28,110 nt of DNA from JBFWIW01 sp050253535 (GCA_050253535.1 JBFWIW010000040.1:1-28110); one strand, 5' to 3'. Shown: positions 15,401-23,298, counted from the stretch's first letter. Notes: generated from the sequence alone by a model not told the origin. Numbers and translations: made by a program.

Positions 15401-16600
15401 TCAGTCAAGTATCCTGAATACCGAAAGGGCGGTAGTCCCCTTAAAAAGCGCCGCAAATTCTTTTTTGCTCATACTATCCGTTATATAGGCCGCTGAGTCC
15501 TCGTCAGTCCCTACGGGGGACATGGCGTCAAACGGGGCCTTCCCCACAAAAACCTTGTCAGTACGGACATAAAAGCGAGATTTTATATCATCCGCATCGC
15601 CGATAAACTCGGCCCCGCCGTCCTTCCACGAGATGTCTTTTCTCCTCTTGCAGTGCTTAGCTGCATCAATGACGTCTCCCACGACGGCACTGGCCGTAGG
15701 CATTTTGCCGGCTCCCGCTCCATAGAACATCACGTTACCAACGGCGTCGCCCTTTACAACAATGGCATTCATCACACCCTCGACCCCCGCGAGCGGCCGA
15801 TCAGCCTTGAGGAGGTGCGGCGCCACATAGGCGCAGATTTTTCCGTTTTCATCGAGCAGCGTCCTGCTGATTAGCTTTATCTTATATCCGCATTTTGCCG
15901 CGAAGGCGACATCTTCAAGCGTTACGGAGGTTATGCCCTCGGTCGGAACGCTCTCAGGATAGACGTGACGGCCGAAAGCGAGCGTCGATAATATGCTTAT
16001 CTTGCGGCATGCGTCGTGCCCCTCTATATCATCGGCCGGATTTGCCTCCGCATAACCGTTTGACTGCGCCTGCTTAAGCGCTGTACCGAACTGAAGGCCG
16101 TTCTTAATCATCTCGGTGAGAATATAATTTGTTGTACCGTTTAAAATCCCGAATATCTCCTCTATCCTGTTCCCCGCGAGACACTGGGTGAGCGGAAGAA
16201 GTACCGGTATGCCGCCGCCTACGCTCGCCTCGAAAAGATAGTTGACTCCGTTTTGCCGCGCGAGCTCTATGAGTTCATAACCGTGGTCGGCAACCAATGC
16301 CTTGTTGGAGGTAACAACGCTCTTCCCGGCTATAAGACTGCGTTTCGTGAAGTCAAAGGCGACGCCCTTCCCACCGATCGTTTCAACTACAATGGTAACT
16401 TCCGGGTCGTTCTCGATTATTGAAAAATCCTTTACAATCAGTTTTTCATATGGATTTCCAGGAAAACTCCTGACGTCTACAATATATTTTACTTCAATGC
16501 CGCCCGGCACCGACTCGGCTATTTTGTCGTGGTTTCCGCCGATAACCTCCACGACGCCTGAACCGACAGTCCCGAATCCAAGAACAGCGATCTTAACCAT
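15401..16600 (-). CDS. hom: Homoserine dehydrogenase
   Basis: 399 residues from ATG 16600, preceded by GAGAGGAATTAAA; the 16 extra codons to 16648 are in the leader. The N-terminus KIAVLGFGTVGSGVVEVI is the NAD(P)-binding fingerprint. The catalytic region shows NKALVADHG, EASVGGGIPVL, GILNGTTNYILTEM and the family signature ANPADDIEGHDACRKISILSTLAFG. It reduces aspartate semialdehyde to homoserine. Residues ~320-399 are a short, divergent C-terminal domain where longer enzymes carry an ACT domain; whether it still senses threonine is unclear. It forms a two-gene unit with aspartate kinase. Confidence 0.96.
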   Translation of the reverse strand: MVKIAVLGFGTVGSGVVEVIGGNHDKIAESVPGGIEVKYIVDVRSFPGNPYEKLIVKDFSIIENDPEVTIVVETIGGKGVAFDFTKRSLIAGKSVVTSNKALVADHGYELIELARQNGVNYLFEASVGGGIPVLLPLTQCLAGNRIEEIFGILNGTTNYILTEMIKNGLQFGTALKQAQSNGYAEANPADDIEGHDACRKISILSTLAFGRHVYPESVPTEGITSVTLEDVAFAAKCGYKIKLISRTLLDENGKICAYVAPHLLKADRPLAGVEGVMNAIVVKGDAVGNVMFYGAGAGKMPTASAVVGDVIDAAKHCKRRKDISWKDGGAEFIGDADDIKSRFYVRTDKVFVGKAPFDAMSPVGTDEDSAAYITDSMSKKEFAALFKGTTALSVFRILD

Positions 16601-16679
16601 TTTAATTCCTCTCCCCGCGTTATATTTCACTCTTGCGCAAATACGCATATACGATAAGCGTCAGGACACAATATTCTGT

Positions 16680-16702
16680 GAACCGTAATTGCGAACCGTA
16701 AT
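16680..16702 (-). promoter_or_regulatory. Two 10-bp direct repeats in the hom leader
   Basis: GAACCGTAAT occurs at 16680-16689 and 16693-16702 (plus-strand reading), a 13-bp period, just downstream of the predicted hom start point. It could be a protein-binding or RNA element; no family is recognised. Confidence 0.35.
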
Positions 16703-16720
16703 AAAGCTAAATAATACATT

Positions 16721-16749
16721 ATTCTAACATAAGGCCCCTGGAGTGGCAA
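16721..16749 (-). promoter_or_regulatory. Predicted promoter of hom-lysC
   Basis: Minus strand TTGCCA (16744-16749), 17-bp spacer, TAGAAT (16721-16726), giving a leader of about 115 nt before ATG 16600. Confidence 0.6.
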
Positions 16750-16838
16750 GGTCTATTGTAATTTAAATTGCTATATAACATACTTTTTTCATCGAAACAT
16801 TGGGACAGAATGCACATTAATGCAATGGAGGTGAAACT

Positions 16839-17909
16839 TTGCCGCAGAAAAAGCACATGGATCTACTGTGTATACTGCTGTATTCGGCACTAGGAATCCT
16901 GGGCGCATGGTTTGTCCTGCGCTACGTTTTGATTTGGATCGCGCCGTTTCTGCTCGCTTTTCTGACGGCAAGCTTCATAGAGCCCGCCGTTTCATACTTG
17001 TCAAGAAGGTTTAACTTCCGTCGGGGTTTTTCTGCCGCCGTATGTTCACTTCTTGTGCTTTCCGCCATTACGGGGCTTTTAACGCTTATTTTAAGCCGTG
17101 CTTTCTATGAGCTCTATTCATTTCTCATGGCCCTGCCGGACCATCTCGCACTGCTGCCAACTCTCGCAAACAAAATCGAAAGCCTTATAGACGGCTTTAT
17201 CTCATCGGCACCCGAGGAACTGCGCGAATATCTTGTGACAGCCGTACAGAATCTGACCGTAAAAGCCGCCGAAATACCAACAGCCCTCACGGGTAAACTT
17301 CTCAATTTCTTTTCTGCCACCGCTTCTGCCGCGCCAAGGATAATCCTTTTTGCCGTCACCTTTGCCGTCGGCGTTTTTTTCATTAGCAGCGGCTACCGCC
17401 AGATAGTTTTATTTATTAAGCGCCAGCTCCCACAAAAATTTCACGCGGCCGCACATAGTCTGAAACACGACCTATCCTTAACGCTCGTAAAATACCTAAA
17501 GGCACAGGTTATGCTCATGCTCGTTACCTTTCTCATCCTTACGGCAGCATTTCTTTTACTGCGCATCGATTATGCGGTTCTCCTCGCCCTTATGATATCT
17601 TTTATCGATGCGCTTCCGGTTCTGGGCGTCGGCACAGTGCTAATCCCTTGGGCACTCGTTATTCTGATAAGCGGCAACACGCCTCTTGCAATCGGGCTTG
17701 TCACCACCTACTGCACTGTTTGCGTAACACACAGCGGTCTTGAACCCAAGCTTGTCGGCTCGCAGCTCGGACTGCATCCGGCGGCAACGCTCCTCGCCAT
17801 GTACGTTGGTTTCTGCGCCACCGGGATACTCGGTATGATACTCTTCCCCATTATACTCATAACCGTGAAACAGCTGAATGACAAGGGCTACCTCCACATC
17901 TGGAAGTGA
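16839..17909 (+). CDS. AI-2E-family permease, YtvI-like
   Basis: 356 residues from TTG 16839, chosen for the strong GGAGGTGA (16827-16834) 4 nt upstream; an ATG seven codons later (16857) would be badly placed. About seven to eight membrane helices, with a soluble stretch at residues ~90-160, and the family's FIDALPVLGVGTVLIPWALVILI region and a C-terminal GLEPKLVGSQLGLHP motif. Length and the latter motif fit the YtvI branch, which in endospore formers is expressed during sporulation, but the AI-2E superfamily also includes antiporters and quorum-signal permeases. I see no good sigma-A promoter upstream, consistent with, though not proof of, a sporulation sigma factor. Confidence 0.85.
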   Translation: MPQKKHMDLLCILLYSALGILGAWFVLRYVLIWIAPFLLAFLTASFIEPAVSYLSRRFNFRRGFSAAVCSLLVLSAITGLLTLILSRAFYELYSFLMALPDHLALLPTLANKIESLIDGFISSAPEELREYLVTAVQNLTVKAAEIPTALTGKLLNFFSATASAAPRIILFAVTFAVGVFFISSGYRQIVLFIKRQLPQKFHAAAHSLKHDLSLTLVKYLKAQVMLMLVTFLILTAAFLLLRIDYAVLLALMISFIDALPVLGVGTVLIPWALVILISGNTPLAIGLVTTYCTVCVTHSGLEPKLVGSQLGLHPAATLLAMYVGFCATGILGMILFPIILITVKQLNDKGYLHIWK

Positions 17910-17969
17910 CTCGTTTTAAGCAGATTGCCTATTTGTCCCGCCCCAACATACAGCTAAATGCCATATTTC

Positions 17970-17997
17970 AGGCGCGCCGTTGTCAAACGGCGCGCCT
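17970..17997. terminator. GC-rich hairpin ending the AI-2E gene and overlapping the next promoter
   Basis: AGGCGCGCCGTT pairs perfectly with AACGGCGCGCCT around GTCA. The tail TGCGTTTATAATTA is a modest U-tract. The -35 box of the next gene (TTGTCA, 17980-17985) lies across its loop, so it can be a terminator, an operator, or both. Confidence 0.6.
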
Positions 17998-18008
17998 GCG
18001 TTTATAAT
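17980..18008 (+). promoter_or_regulatory. Predicted promoter of the M20-type amidohydrolase
   Basis: TTGTCA (17980-17985), 17-bp spacer, consensus TATAAT (18003-18008), with a start point near 18015 and a leader of under 30 nt. Confidence 0.6.
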
Positions 18009-18041
18009 TATGCCAGATAACAAATATTGGAGGGAACCAAA

Positions 18042-19298
18042 ATGTACCCGAGATCTGATAAAGACCGATTGAACAAGCATCTCGAATCCCTTGCGAAATA
18101 TAACAGTGAACCGGGCAATCCGGGCATAACCCGTGTCCATTTTTCCGACGAGGATCTCGGCGCCCGCGAGTACATAAAATCTCTCATGTCCGAAGCGGGA
18201 CTCGATGTATGCGAGGATCCCATAGGCAATATTTATGGCACTTTGCCCGGAACGGATTTTTCGCTTGAACCGGTGTGGACCGGCTCTCACATAGACACCG
18301 TACTGAACGCAGGAAAATATGACGGCACGGTCGGCGTTATCGGTGCGATAGAGGCCTGTCGTAATATTATTGACTCCGGTGCACCCCGTAAAAGAGACAT
18401 AACCATCGTCGTGTTTTCTTCCGAAGAACCGACACGTTTCGGAGCAGGCTGCGTTGGAAGCCGTGCTATGGCCGGACGTCTTTCACTAGATGACACGAAA
18501 AAGCTTGCCGATAAAGGCGGCAGATCGCTGTACGACGTACTTCAAAGCCTCGATTATCCTCTTGGTGACTACGATGCTGTCATTAAAAAACCCGGCGACA
18601 TTTTTGCATTTGTCGAGCTTCACATTGAGCAGGCATCAACTTTGGAGGAGCTTGGCCTTCCTATTGCCGTCGTTTCCGGCATATGCGCGCCCACGGATAT
18701 CCACTTAACTCTCACCGGGCAGCAGAAACACGCGGGTTCTACCAAAATGGATATCCGCCGCGACCCCGTCTGCGCCGCCGCCGAGATAATCCTGGAACTT
18801 GAGCGTCTTGCCCGCTCCTTCAAAAATGACCACACGGTTGCAACCGTTGGGAAGATAAACGCTTTTCCCAACGCGTCGAACGTTATTGCAGGCAGTGTCT
18901 CTTTCACTATCGACATTCGTGACATAAACATGGACGACAAGTCGCGGATACGCGACGAAATCCTCACCTTTTCCCAAAATATCTGTAAAGAGCGAGGCAT
19001 AGGTATTAAATATACGATAATTTCCGACGACGTCCCCGTTCACTCGGACGAAAGGGTCATGGCCGTCATCGAGGATTCGTGCAAAAAGCTCAGGCTCCCG
19101 TACACAAAAAAGACAAGCGGCGCTTATCACGACGCGCTCCACGTCTCGTCCTTCGCTCCGATGGCGATGATCTTTGTCCCGAGCAGGGATGGAATAAGCC
19201 ACGACCCCGCAGAGTACACATCTCCGGAGGAACTCGCCGTGGGAACCGATGTTCTGGCACAAACTCTCCTCGCCCTCTCCTGCATGGACTCCCTGTGA
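18042..19298 (+). CDS. Zn-dependent amidohydrolase of the allantoate deiminase / N-carbamoyl-L-amino-acid hydrolase family (M20)
   Basis: 418 residues from ATG 18042, with GGAGGG 7 nt upstream. Metal ligands expected for this family are all visible: H83 (GSHIDT), D94 (YDGTVGV), E129 (SSEEP), H194 (ELHIEQ) and H387 (GISHDPAEYTS). The dimerisation/lid domain is at residues ~215-325 (GQQKHAGSTKMDIRRDP, NVIAGSVSFTIDIRD), and YHDA at 362-365 contributes to substrate binding. It hydrolyses allantoate, ureidoglycolate or N-carbamoyl amino acids to release ammonia (and CO2); sequence alone does not separate these. No allantoin cluster surrounds it; a purine nucleoside phosphorylase is the convergent neighbour, which makes purine-derived substrates possible but unproven. 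Confidence 0.9.
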   Translation: MYPRSDKDRLNKHLESLAKYNSEPGNPGITRVHFSDEDLGAREYIKSLMSEAGLDVCEDPIGNIYGTLPGTDFSLEPVWTGSHIDTVLNAGKYDGTVGVIGAIEACRNIIDSGAPRKRDITIVVFSSEEPTRFGAGCVGSRAMAGRLSLDDTKKLADKGGRSLYDVLQSLDYPLGDYDAVIKKPGDIFAFVELHIEQASTLEELGLPIAVVSGICAPTDIHLTLTGQQKHAGSTKMDIRRDPVCAAAEIILELERLARSFKNDHTVATVGKINAFPNASNVIAGSVSFTIDIRDINMDDKSRIRDEILTFSQNICKERGIGIKYTIISDDVPVHSDERVMAVIEDSCKKLRLPYTKKTSGAYHDALHVSSFAPMAMIFVPSRDGISHDPAEYTSPEELAVGTDVLAQTLLALSCMDSL

Positions 19299-19358
19299 TT
19301 TAGTTCCGGTGGTGGAATATTCTTCGCTGCGAGCTTAAGAATAGCCATTAAGACATAG

Positions 19359-19385
19359 AAGGAGGGCGCCTTAAGCGCCCTCCTT
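19359..19385. terminator. Bidirectional terminator between convergent genes
   Basis: AAGGAGGGCGC pairs perfectly with GCGCCCTCCTT around a 5-nt loop, followed by ATTTTT on the plus strand. It ends the amidohydrolase transcript and lies 6 bp beyond the minus-strand DUF1648 stop. Confidence 0.85.
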
Positions 19386-19391
19386 ATTTTT

Positions 19392-19670
19392 CTAATTAAT
19401 GGCCCATGTTATGACGTATATGGCTATTCCCAATAGTGATAGAAACAGATATCTCTTATTATCGTCTTTTCTGCAGTATATCACCGCAAAAATTATGCTT
19501 ATCACAAATGGCAGGGCAACGGCGAAAAGTTTCGGCATCGTGTTGCCCGCACCGCCGGAAAATGTAACCTGTACCGTCACCATGTCCGGCAGGATCAGAA
19601 ACGAAATCACTGCGAGTATGACCGAGACCGCAATCAGGCATACCGCAACAATAGTCGTACTTTTTTTCAT
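19392..19670 (-). CDS. Small membrane protein, DUF1648-like
   Basis: 92 residues with three hydrophobic segments (about 7-28, 46-65, 72-90). The stretch ILPDMVTVQVTFSGGAGNTM after the first helix resembles the DUF1648/SdpI N-terminal motif (LPxxIPxHFxxxGxxD), in a degenerate form. GGGAG lies ~7 nt before ATG 19670. It starts 12 bp after the purine nucleoside phosphorylase stop and should be co-transcribed. Function unknown; SdpI-type proteins are linked to immunity and signalling, but this protein is too short to be a full SdpI. Confidence 0.65.
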   Translation of the reverse strand: MKKSTTIVAVCLIAVSVILAVISFLILPDMVTVQVTFSGGAGNTMPKLFAVALPFVISIIFAVIYCRKDDNKRYLFLSLLGIAIYVITWAIN

Positions 19671-19682
19671 TTCCGATCTCCC

Positions 19683-20516
19683 TTAAACGAGCTTTGCCAT
19701 GTCTCTTATACTCTCGCGCACAAGCTGCTTGAACATGGGAGCAACGCGGCCTGCCGTCTCCTGTACCTCCTCGTGAGTAAGCGGTGACCCGGATATCCCC
19801 GCCGCCTTGTTTGCGATACAGGATATACCGCAGACCTTAAGCCCCATGTGCCTGGCCGCTACGGCCTCACACCCTGTCGACATACCAACGGCAGAGGCGC
19901 CCAGTATACCCGCCATCCTTATCTCCGCCGGTGTTTCAAAGCTCGGACCCGTGAACTGTAGATAAACGCCCTCTTTGAGCGGTATGCCAAGACTTGCAGC
20001 TCTGGTTTTTATCAGCTCCGCAATATCCCTGTCATAGATATTTGACATATCCGGGAAACGCACGCCGAGCTTGTCCGCGTTCTCGCCGACCAGAGGATTA
20101 GGAAAAAACGTCATTATTTGGTCACGGATGAGCATGAAGTCTCCCCCTGAAAAAGTCGGGTCCACTCCTCCCGCGGCGTTCGTAAGAAATAGTATCTTTG
20201 CGCCCAGCATACCCACGAGGCGGGTCGGGAGCACAACGTCCGATACGCCGTAGCCCTCGTAATAGTGCACTCTTCCCTGCATGGCGACGATCTTAACTCC
20301 GTCGAGATATCCGAAAACGAATCTGCCCTTATGTCCTGCTACGGTCGAGACGGGAAAGCCCTTTATATCCGAATAAGGCACGGACGCTTCCACCTCTATA
20401 TTCTCAGCAAAATCTCCGAGGCCCGAGCCCAAAACGAGCGCCACGTCCGGCACAAAATCGGTTTTTTTCCGCACCTGTCTGCTGCAGCTCAACAGTTTTT
20501 CATATATATCGCTCAT
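19683..20516 (-). CDS. Purine nucleoside phosphorylase (class I, PunA/PupG type)
   Basis: 277 residues from ATG 20516, preceded by GGAGG at 7 nt; the in-frame extension to 20558 is not supported. Motifs of trimeric PNP: VALVLGSGLGDF (phosphate site), VAGHKGRFVFG, MQGRVHYYEGY, LTNAAGGVDPTFSGGDFMLI, LQFTGPSFETPAEIR, and GISCIANKAAG with the purine-site Asn. The purine-site Glu is kept, but the usual MSTVPE stretch reads MSTGCEAV. It cleaves inosine and guanosine (and deoxy forms) to base plus (deoxy)ribose-1-phosphate in the cytoplasm. Its promoter region is unusually rich in palindromes. Confidence 0.94.
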   Translation of the reverse strand: MSDIYEKLLSCSRQVRKKTDFVPDVALVLGSGLGDFAENIEVEASVPYSDIKGFPVSTVAGHKGRFVFGYLDGVKIVAMQGRVHYYEGYGVSDVVLPTRLVGMLGAKILFLTNAAGGVDPTFSGGDFMLIRDQIMTFFPNPLVGENADKLGVRFPDMSNIYDRDIAELIKTRAASLGIPLKEGVYLQFTGPSFETPAEIRMAGILGASAVGMSTGCEAVAARHMGLKVCGISCIANKAAGISGSPLTHEEVQETAGRVAPMFKQLVRESIRDMAKLV

Positions 20517-20546
20517 ATTAATACCTCCGCGCATTTTTCTTTGGTA

Positions 20547-20575
20547 ACTAAACTCCATTAATAATGGAGTTTAGT
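20547..20575. promoter_or_regulatory. 29-nt perfect palindrome in the PNP leader
   Basis: ACTAAACTCCATTA, one A, TAATGGAGTTTAGT. It lies ~30 bp upstream of the PNP start, inside the predicted 5' UTR, and could be an operator or an RNA hairpin acting on translation. Confidence 0.5.
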
Positions 20576-20584
20576 ATTACCGGC

Positions 20585-20610
20585 TCCGTGGGCGCTTAAG
20601 CGCCCACGGA
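20585..20610. promoter_or_regulatory. 26-nt perfect palindrome in the PNP leader
   Basis: TCCGTGGGCGCTT followed directly by its reverse complement. GC-rich, no T-run on either strand, and between divergent genes, so not an ordinary terminator. Confidence 0.5.
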
Positions 20611-20623
20611 CCTTGAATAGATA

Positions 20624-20664
20624 ATAATACTGTTATCCTATGTTTAAAGGGATAACAGTATTAT
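20624..20664. promoter_or_regulatory. 15-bp inverted repeat overlapping the PNP -10 and start point
   Basis: ATAATACTGTTATCC (20624-20638) and its exact complement at 20650-20664, 11 bp apart. The right arm covers the -10 hexamer of the PNP promoter, which is the classical place for a repressor site. Confidence 0.55.
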
Positions 20665-20689
20665 ACAGACTTTTGCTTTGACATGTCAA
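20660..20689 (-). promoter_or_regulatory. Consensus sigma-A promoter of the PNP operon
   Basis: Minus strand TTGACA (20684-20689), 18-bp spacer, TATAAT (20660-20665): both hexamers are perfect consensus. The leader would be ~135 nt. The -35 is itself part of a 12-bp palindrome TTGACATGTCAA (20678-20689). Confidence 0.7.
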
Positions 20690-20731
20690 CGGACGGGCGA
20701 GGAAATAAAACTGCCGAGGTATCATTTCACA

Positions 20732-20760
20732 TTGACATTATAATGTGTTTAGGGTAGTAT
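20732..20760 (+). promoter_or_regulatory. Predicted promoter of the IlvD/Edd-family gene
   Basis: TTGACA (20732-20737), 17-bp spacer, TAGTAT (20755-20760). A perfect 12-bp palindrome ACATTATAATGT (20735-20746) overlaps the -35 and spacer and could be an operator. Confidence 0.65.
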
Positions 20761-20799
20761 TTTTATATAGATACTATAATTATTAAGGAGGCCACATAT

Positions 20800-22515
20800 A
20801 TGTTTCCACCGAAAAGTGCTCCTCAGCGCAAGCTCTGGTCTCAGTTTGATGCCCTTCAGATGGGTTCCGGCTGGGACGAATATGATATTAAAAAACCCCA
20901 AATCCTCTTGGAGGATGTTTTTGGAGACAGTCACCCCGGCAGTGTCCACCTCAAGGGCCTCATGGAACAGGCTAAATACGGCGTTTATGAGTCTGGCGGC
21001 CACCCTGCCCAGTTCCACGCCACTGACATATGCGACGGCTGCGGACAGGGCCACGACGGTATGAATTTTATTCTCGCCTCACGCGAGGCCATATGCGACA
21101 TGGTTGAGATACACGGGAACGTCCATCCGTGGGACGGGCTTATTCTCGCCTCCTCCTGTGATAAATCCATCCCCGCGCACCTCAAGGCGGCGGCGCGTCT
21201 TAATGTTCCTACCGTCTTTATTCCCGGCGGAAGTATGAGGCCTGGTCCCAATATGACGACGTCACTCGTCGCGGGAGATATATCCCTTCGTGAGAAGAGG
21301 GGCACCGTCTCCGAGCACGAGATAATGGACTATAAGAAGACCGGATGCCCGTCCTGCGGCGCCTGCACCTTTTTGGGTACGGCGAGCACCATGCAGTGCA
21401 TGTCCGAGGCATTGGGCATGGCTCTCCCGGGTTCCGCTCTCATGCCGGCTACCATGCGCGATATACTGGCGAACGCGAGACGCGCAGGCAGGCAGATAAT
21501 GGTACTCGCAGAGAAGAACATTAAGCCGAGCGACATCATGACCCGGGATGCTTTCGAAAACGCCATAATCATCCACAGCGCGATCGGCGGCTCCACAAAC
21601 GCCACCATCCACCTTCCCTCCATCGCGAGAGAGCTCGGCTTTGAAATCGAGCCCGAGCTCTTCGACGAAATTAATCACAAAATACCGCACATCGGAAATA
21701 TCGATCCCTCCGGCGACCAACTGACCGAGTCCTTCTGGTTTGCGGGCGGCATACCGATGGTTCAGCTTATGCTTAAGGATTATCTCCACCTCGACGTCAT
21801 GACCGTCACCGGAAAGACGCTGGGCGAGAACCTGGACGACCTGGTCGCCGACGGTTTCTTCGAGAGATATATCGGTTACCTGCACAATTACGGACTAGAG
21901 CGCGAGGACGTCATCTTCCCTCTCGACAAAGTCAAGGAAATCGGCTCCGTCGCCATTCTCAAAGGCAACCTCGCTCCAGAGGGCTCCGTCATAAAATATT
22001 CCGCCTGCGTAGAGAGCCTCCGCGTCCATCAGGGGCCCGCCAAGGTCTTCGACTGCGAGGAGGATGCCTATGACGCCGTGGCCGATGGAAAAATCGATCC
22101 GGGCGACGTCATCGTTATCCGCTATGAGGGCCCGCGAGGCTCAGGCATGCCCGAAATGCTCATGACCACCGAGGCTATTGTCTGCGACGAGAGACTAAAC
22201 GGCACCGTCTCACTTGTCACCGACGGGCGTTTCTCAGGCGCCACCAGAGGCGCCGCAATCGGCCATGTCTCCCCCGAGGCAGCCTCCGGCGGACCGCTCG
22301 CGTTTATCAAGACCGGTGATATCATTTTCTACGATATCCATAACCGCAGACTGGACATCGTCGGAATTAACGGAAAGCTCGTCCCGCCCGATGTTGTTGA
22401 CGGCGTACTCGCCGAAAGGGCGAAAAACGGTATAAAACCGCATCCCCCGCGCCGTGGCCTCTACGGCCGCTACACTTCTTCGGCCGTGTCCGCAATGAAG
22501 GGCGCCGGATATTAA
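20800..22515 (+). CDS. IlvD/Edd-family dehydratase, YjhG/YagF (sugar-acid)-like
   Basis: 571 residues; AAGGAGG lies 8 nt before ATG 20800. The family is clear: SSCDKSIPAHLKAAARLNVPTV, AFENAIIIHSAIGGSTNATIHL, GNLAPEGSVIKYSA and VSLVTDGRFSGATRG. It dehydrates a 2,3-dihydroxy acid to a 2-keto acid using an Fe-S cluster. Several segments (DSHPGSVHL at 43-51, DICDGCGQGHDGM at 76-88, CPSCGACTFLGTASTMQ at 183-199, MTVTGKTLGENLD) resemble E. coli YjhG/YagF D-xylonate dehydratases, as I remember them, more than IlvD. The PCNxHL cysteine of IlvD is absent, but C78, C81, C120, C183, C186 and C189 are present. It is shorter than YjhG (~655). No ilv genes adjoin it. I favour an aldonate substrate, with branched-chain synthesis less likely. 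Confidence 0.82.
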   Translation: MFPPKSAPQRKLWSQFDALQMGSGWDEYDIKKPQILLEDVFGDSHPGSVHLKGLMEQAKYGVYESGGHPAQFHATDICDGCGQGHDGMNFILASREAICDMVEIHGNVHPWDGLILASSCDKSIPAHLKAAARLNVPTVFIPGGSMRPGPNMTTSLVAGDISLREKRGTVSEHEIMDYKKTGCPSCGACTFLGTASTMQCMSEALGMALPGSALMPATMRDILANARRAGRQIMVLAEKNIKPSDIMTRDAFENAIIIHSAIGGSTNATIHLPSIARELGFEIEPELFDEINHKIPHIGNIDPSGDQLTESFWFAGGIPMVQLMLKDYLHLDVMTVTGKTLGENLDDLVADGFFERYIGYLHNYGLEREDVIFPLDKVKEIGSVAILKGNLAPEGSVIKYSACVESLRVHQGPAKVFDCEEDAYDAVADGKIDPGDVIVIRYEGPRGSGMPEMLMTTEAIVCDERLNGTVSLVTDGRFSGATRGAAIGHVSPEAASGGPLAFIKTGDIIFYDIHNRRLDIVGINGKLVPPDVVDGVLAERAKNGIKPHPPRRGLYGRYTSSAVSAMKGAGY

Positions 22516-22520
22516 ATAAT

Positions 22521-22565
22521 CACAGAACAAGGGCGTGACATTCAAAGTCACGCCCTTGTTCTGTG
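22521..22565 (+). terminator. Strong terminator of the IlvD/Edd-family gene
   Basis: CACAGAACAAGGGCGTGAC (22521-22539) pairs perfectly over 19 bp with 22547-22565 around a 7-nt loop, followed by CAATTTTTT. It also lies beyond the convergent gene ending at 22614. Confidence 0.92.
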
Positions 22566-22613
22566 CAATTTTTTGGAATGCCTGTAATAACAGCACTGTC
22601 TATACACAAAGAA

Positions 22614-23279
22614 TTACGGCATAATTCCGAAGATGAACCTCGAAAACAGCAGACGCACCTTGTCTTCATCCAGAGTTCGTTTGAAGACGTCCGCGAACGG
22701 GTTGCCCTTTTCTATGAACTGATTCATCAAGGCTTCCTGCAGGACTGTCTTTTCCACGCTGTTTCCGACCTCCGGCGCCTCTTTAGCCATCTGAGCAAAC
22801 TCATTCATATATGAGCGGAACAGGCTGTCCAGCTCCGCCTTCTTCATTATTCCTATTTTTGATACGGATGGCGAGAGTTTTAGATTATCATATTCCTTCT
22901 CTGCCAATTTGTTATCCTTCAGGTCTGAGGCCGCCGCACGGTGCCCGTCCATTTTTTTAATATATTCCGAATCAAGGAGCTTTTTATCAATCAACGTATC
23001 GTATAGCTCTATGACAAGCTCATTTGTGCCCATTATCATGACTTTATCGGCTATCATCATTGGCACGTCGCGATCAAGCGGGGTTATGACGAGCGTCTCC
23101 ATACGGAAAAGCCCAAAAAAGCCGGTGGCCGTAACATATGCTATGTTGCCAAGCCCCTGGGCTCTGTATCTCTCCAATTCGAAGGTGACCTTATTGCCCC
23201 TGATCTTCGCATACTCGCGCAGATCAAGCTTTTTTATCTGAAAGGTCTTTCCGAGCAACTGGAATACTTGTGTGCGCAT
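22614..23279 (-). CDS. Uncharacterised protein, weak resemblance to ferredoxin-dependent bilin reductases
   Basis: 221 residues, no signal peptide or membrane segment, GGGAGAAG before ATG 23279. I do not recognise the family with confidence. Two stretches recall the FDBR fold: LVITPLDRDVPMMIADKVMI (63-82), where bilin reductases have a strand, a PIFxxDxV loop and a catalytic Asp (here D78), followed by ELVIELYDT; and a C-terminal NPFADVFKR (193-201) ending in FSRFIFG, like their DPAxxLFxxxFGxxxAxRYxxxxLF helix. These are pattern similarities by eye only. It lies 19 bp downstream of the defective-looking hydrolase and should share its transcript. Other possibilities include a DUF of unrelated fold. 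Confidence 0.55.
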   Translation of the reverse strand: MRTQVFQLLGKTFQIKKLDLREYAKIRGNKVTFELERYRAQGLGNIAYVTATGFFGLFRMETLVITPLDRDVPMMIADKVMIMGTNELVIELYDTLIDKKLLDSEYIKKMDGHRAAASDLKDNKLAEKEYDNLKLSPSVSKIGIMKKAELDSLFRSYMNEFAQMAKEAPEVGNSVEKTVLQEALMNQFIEKGNPFADVFKRTLDEDKVRLLFSRFIFGIMP

Positions 23280-23298
23280 ACTTTTCTTCTCCCTGCCT

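Noticed and set aside
20585..20610. Rho-independent terminator between PNP and the IlvD/Edd-family gene
   Set aside because: The two genes diverge, so no transcript ends there, and neither strand has a T-run after the stem.
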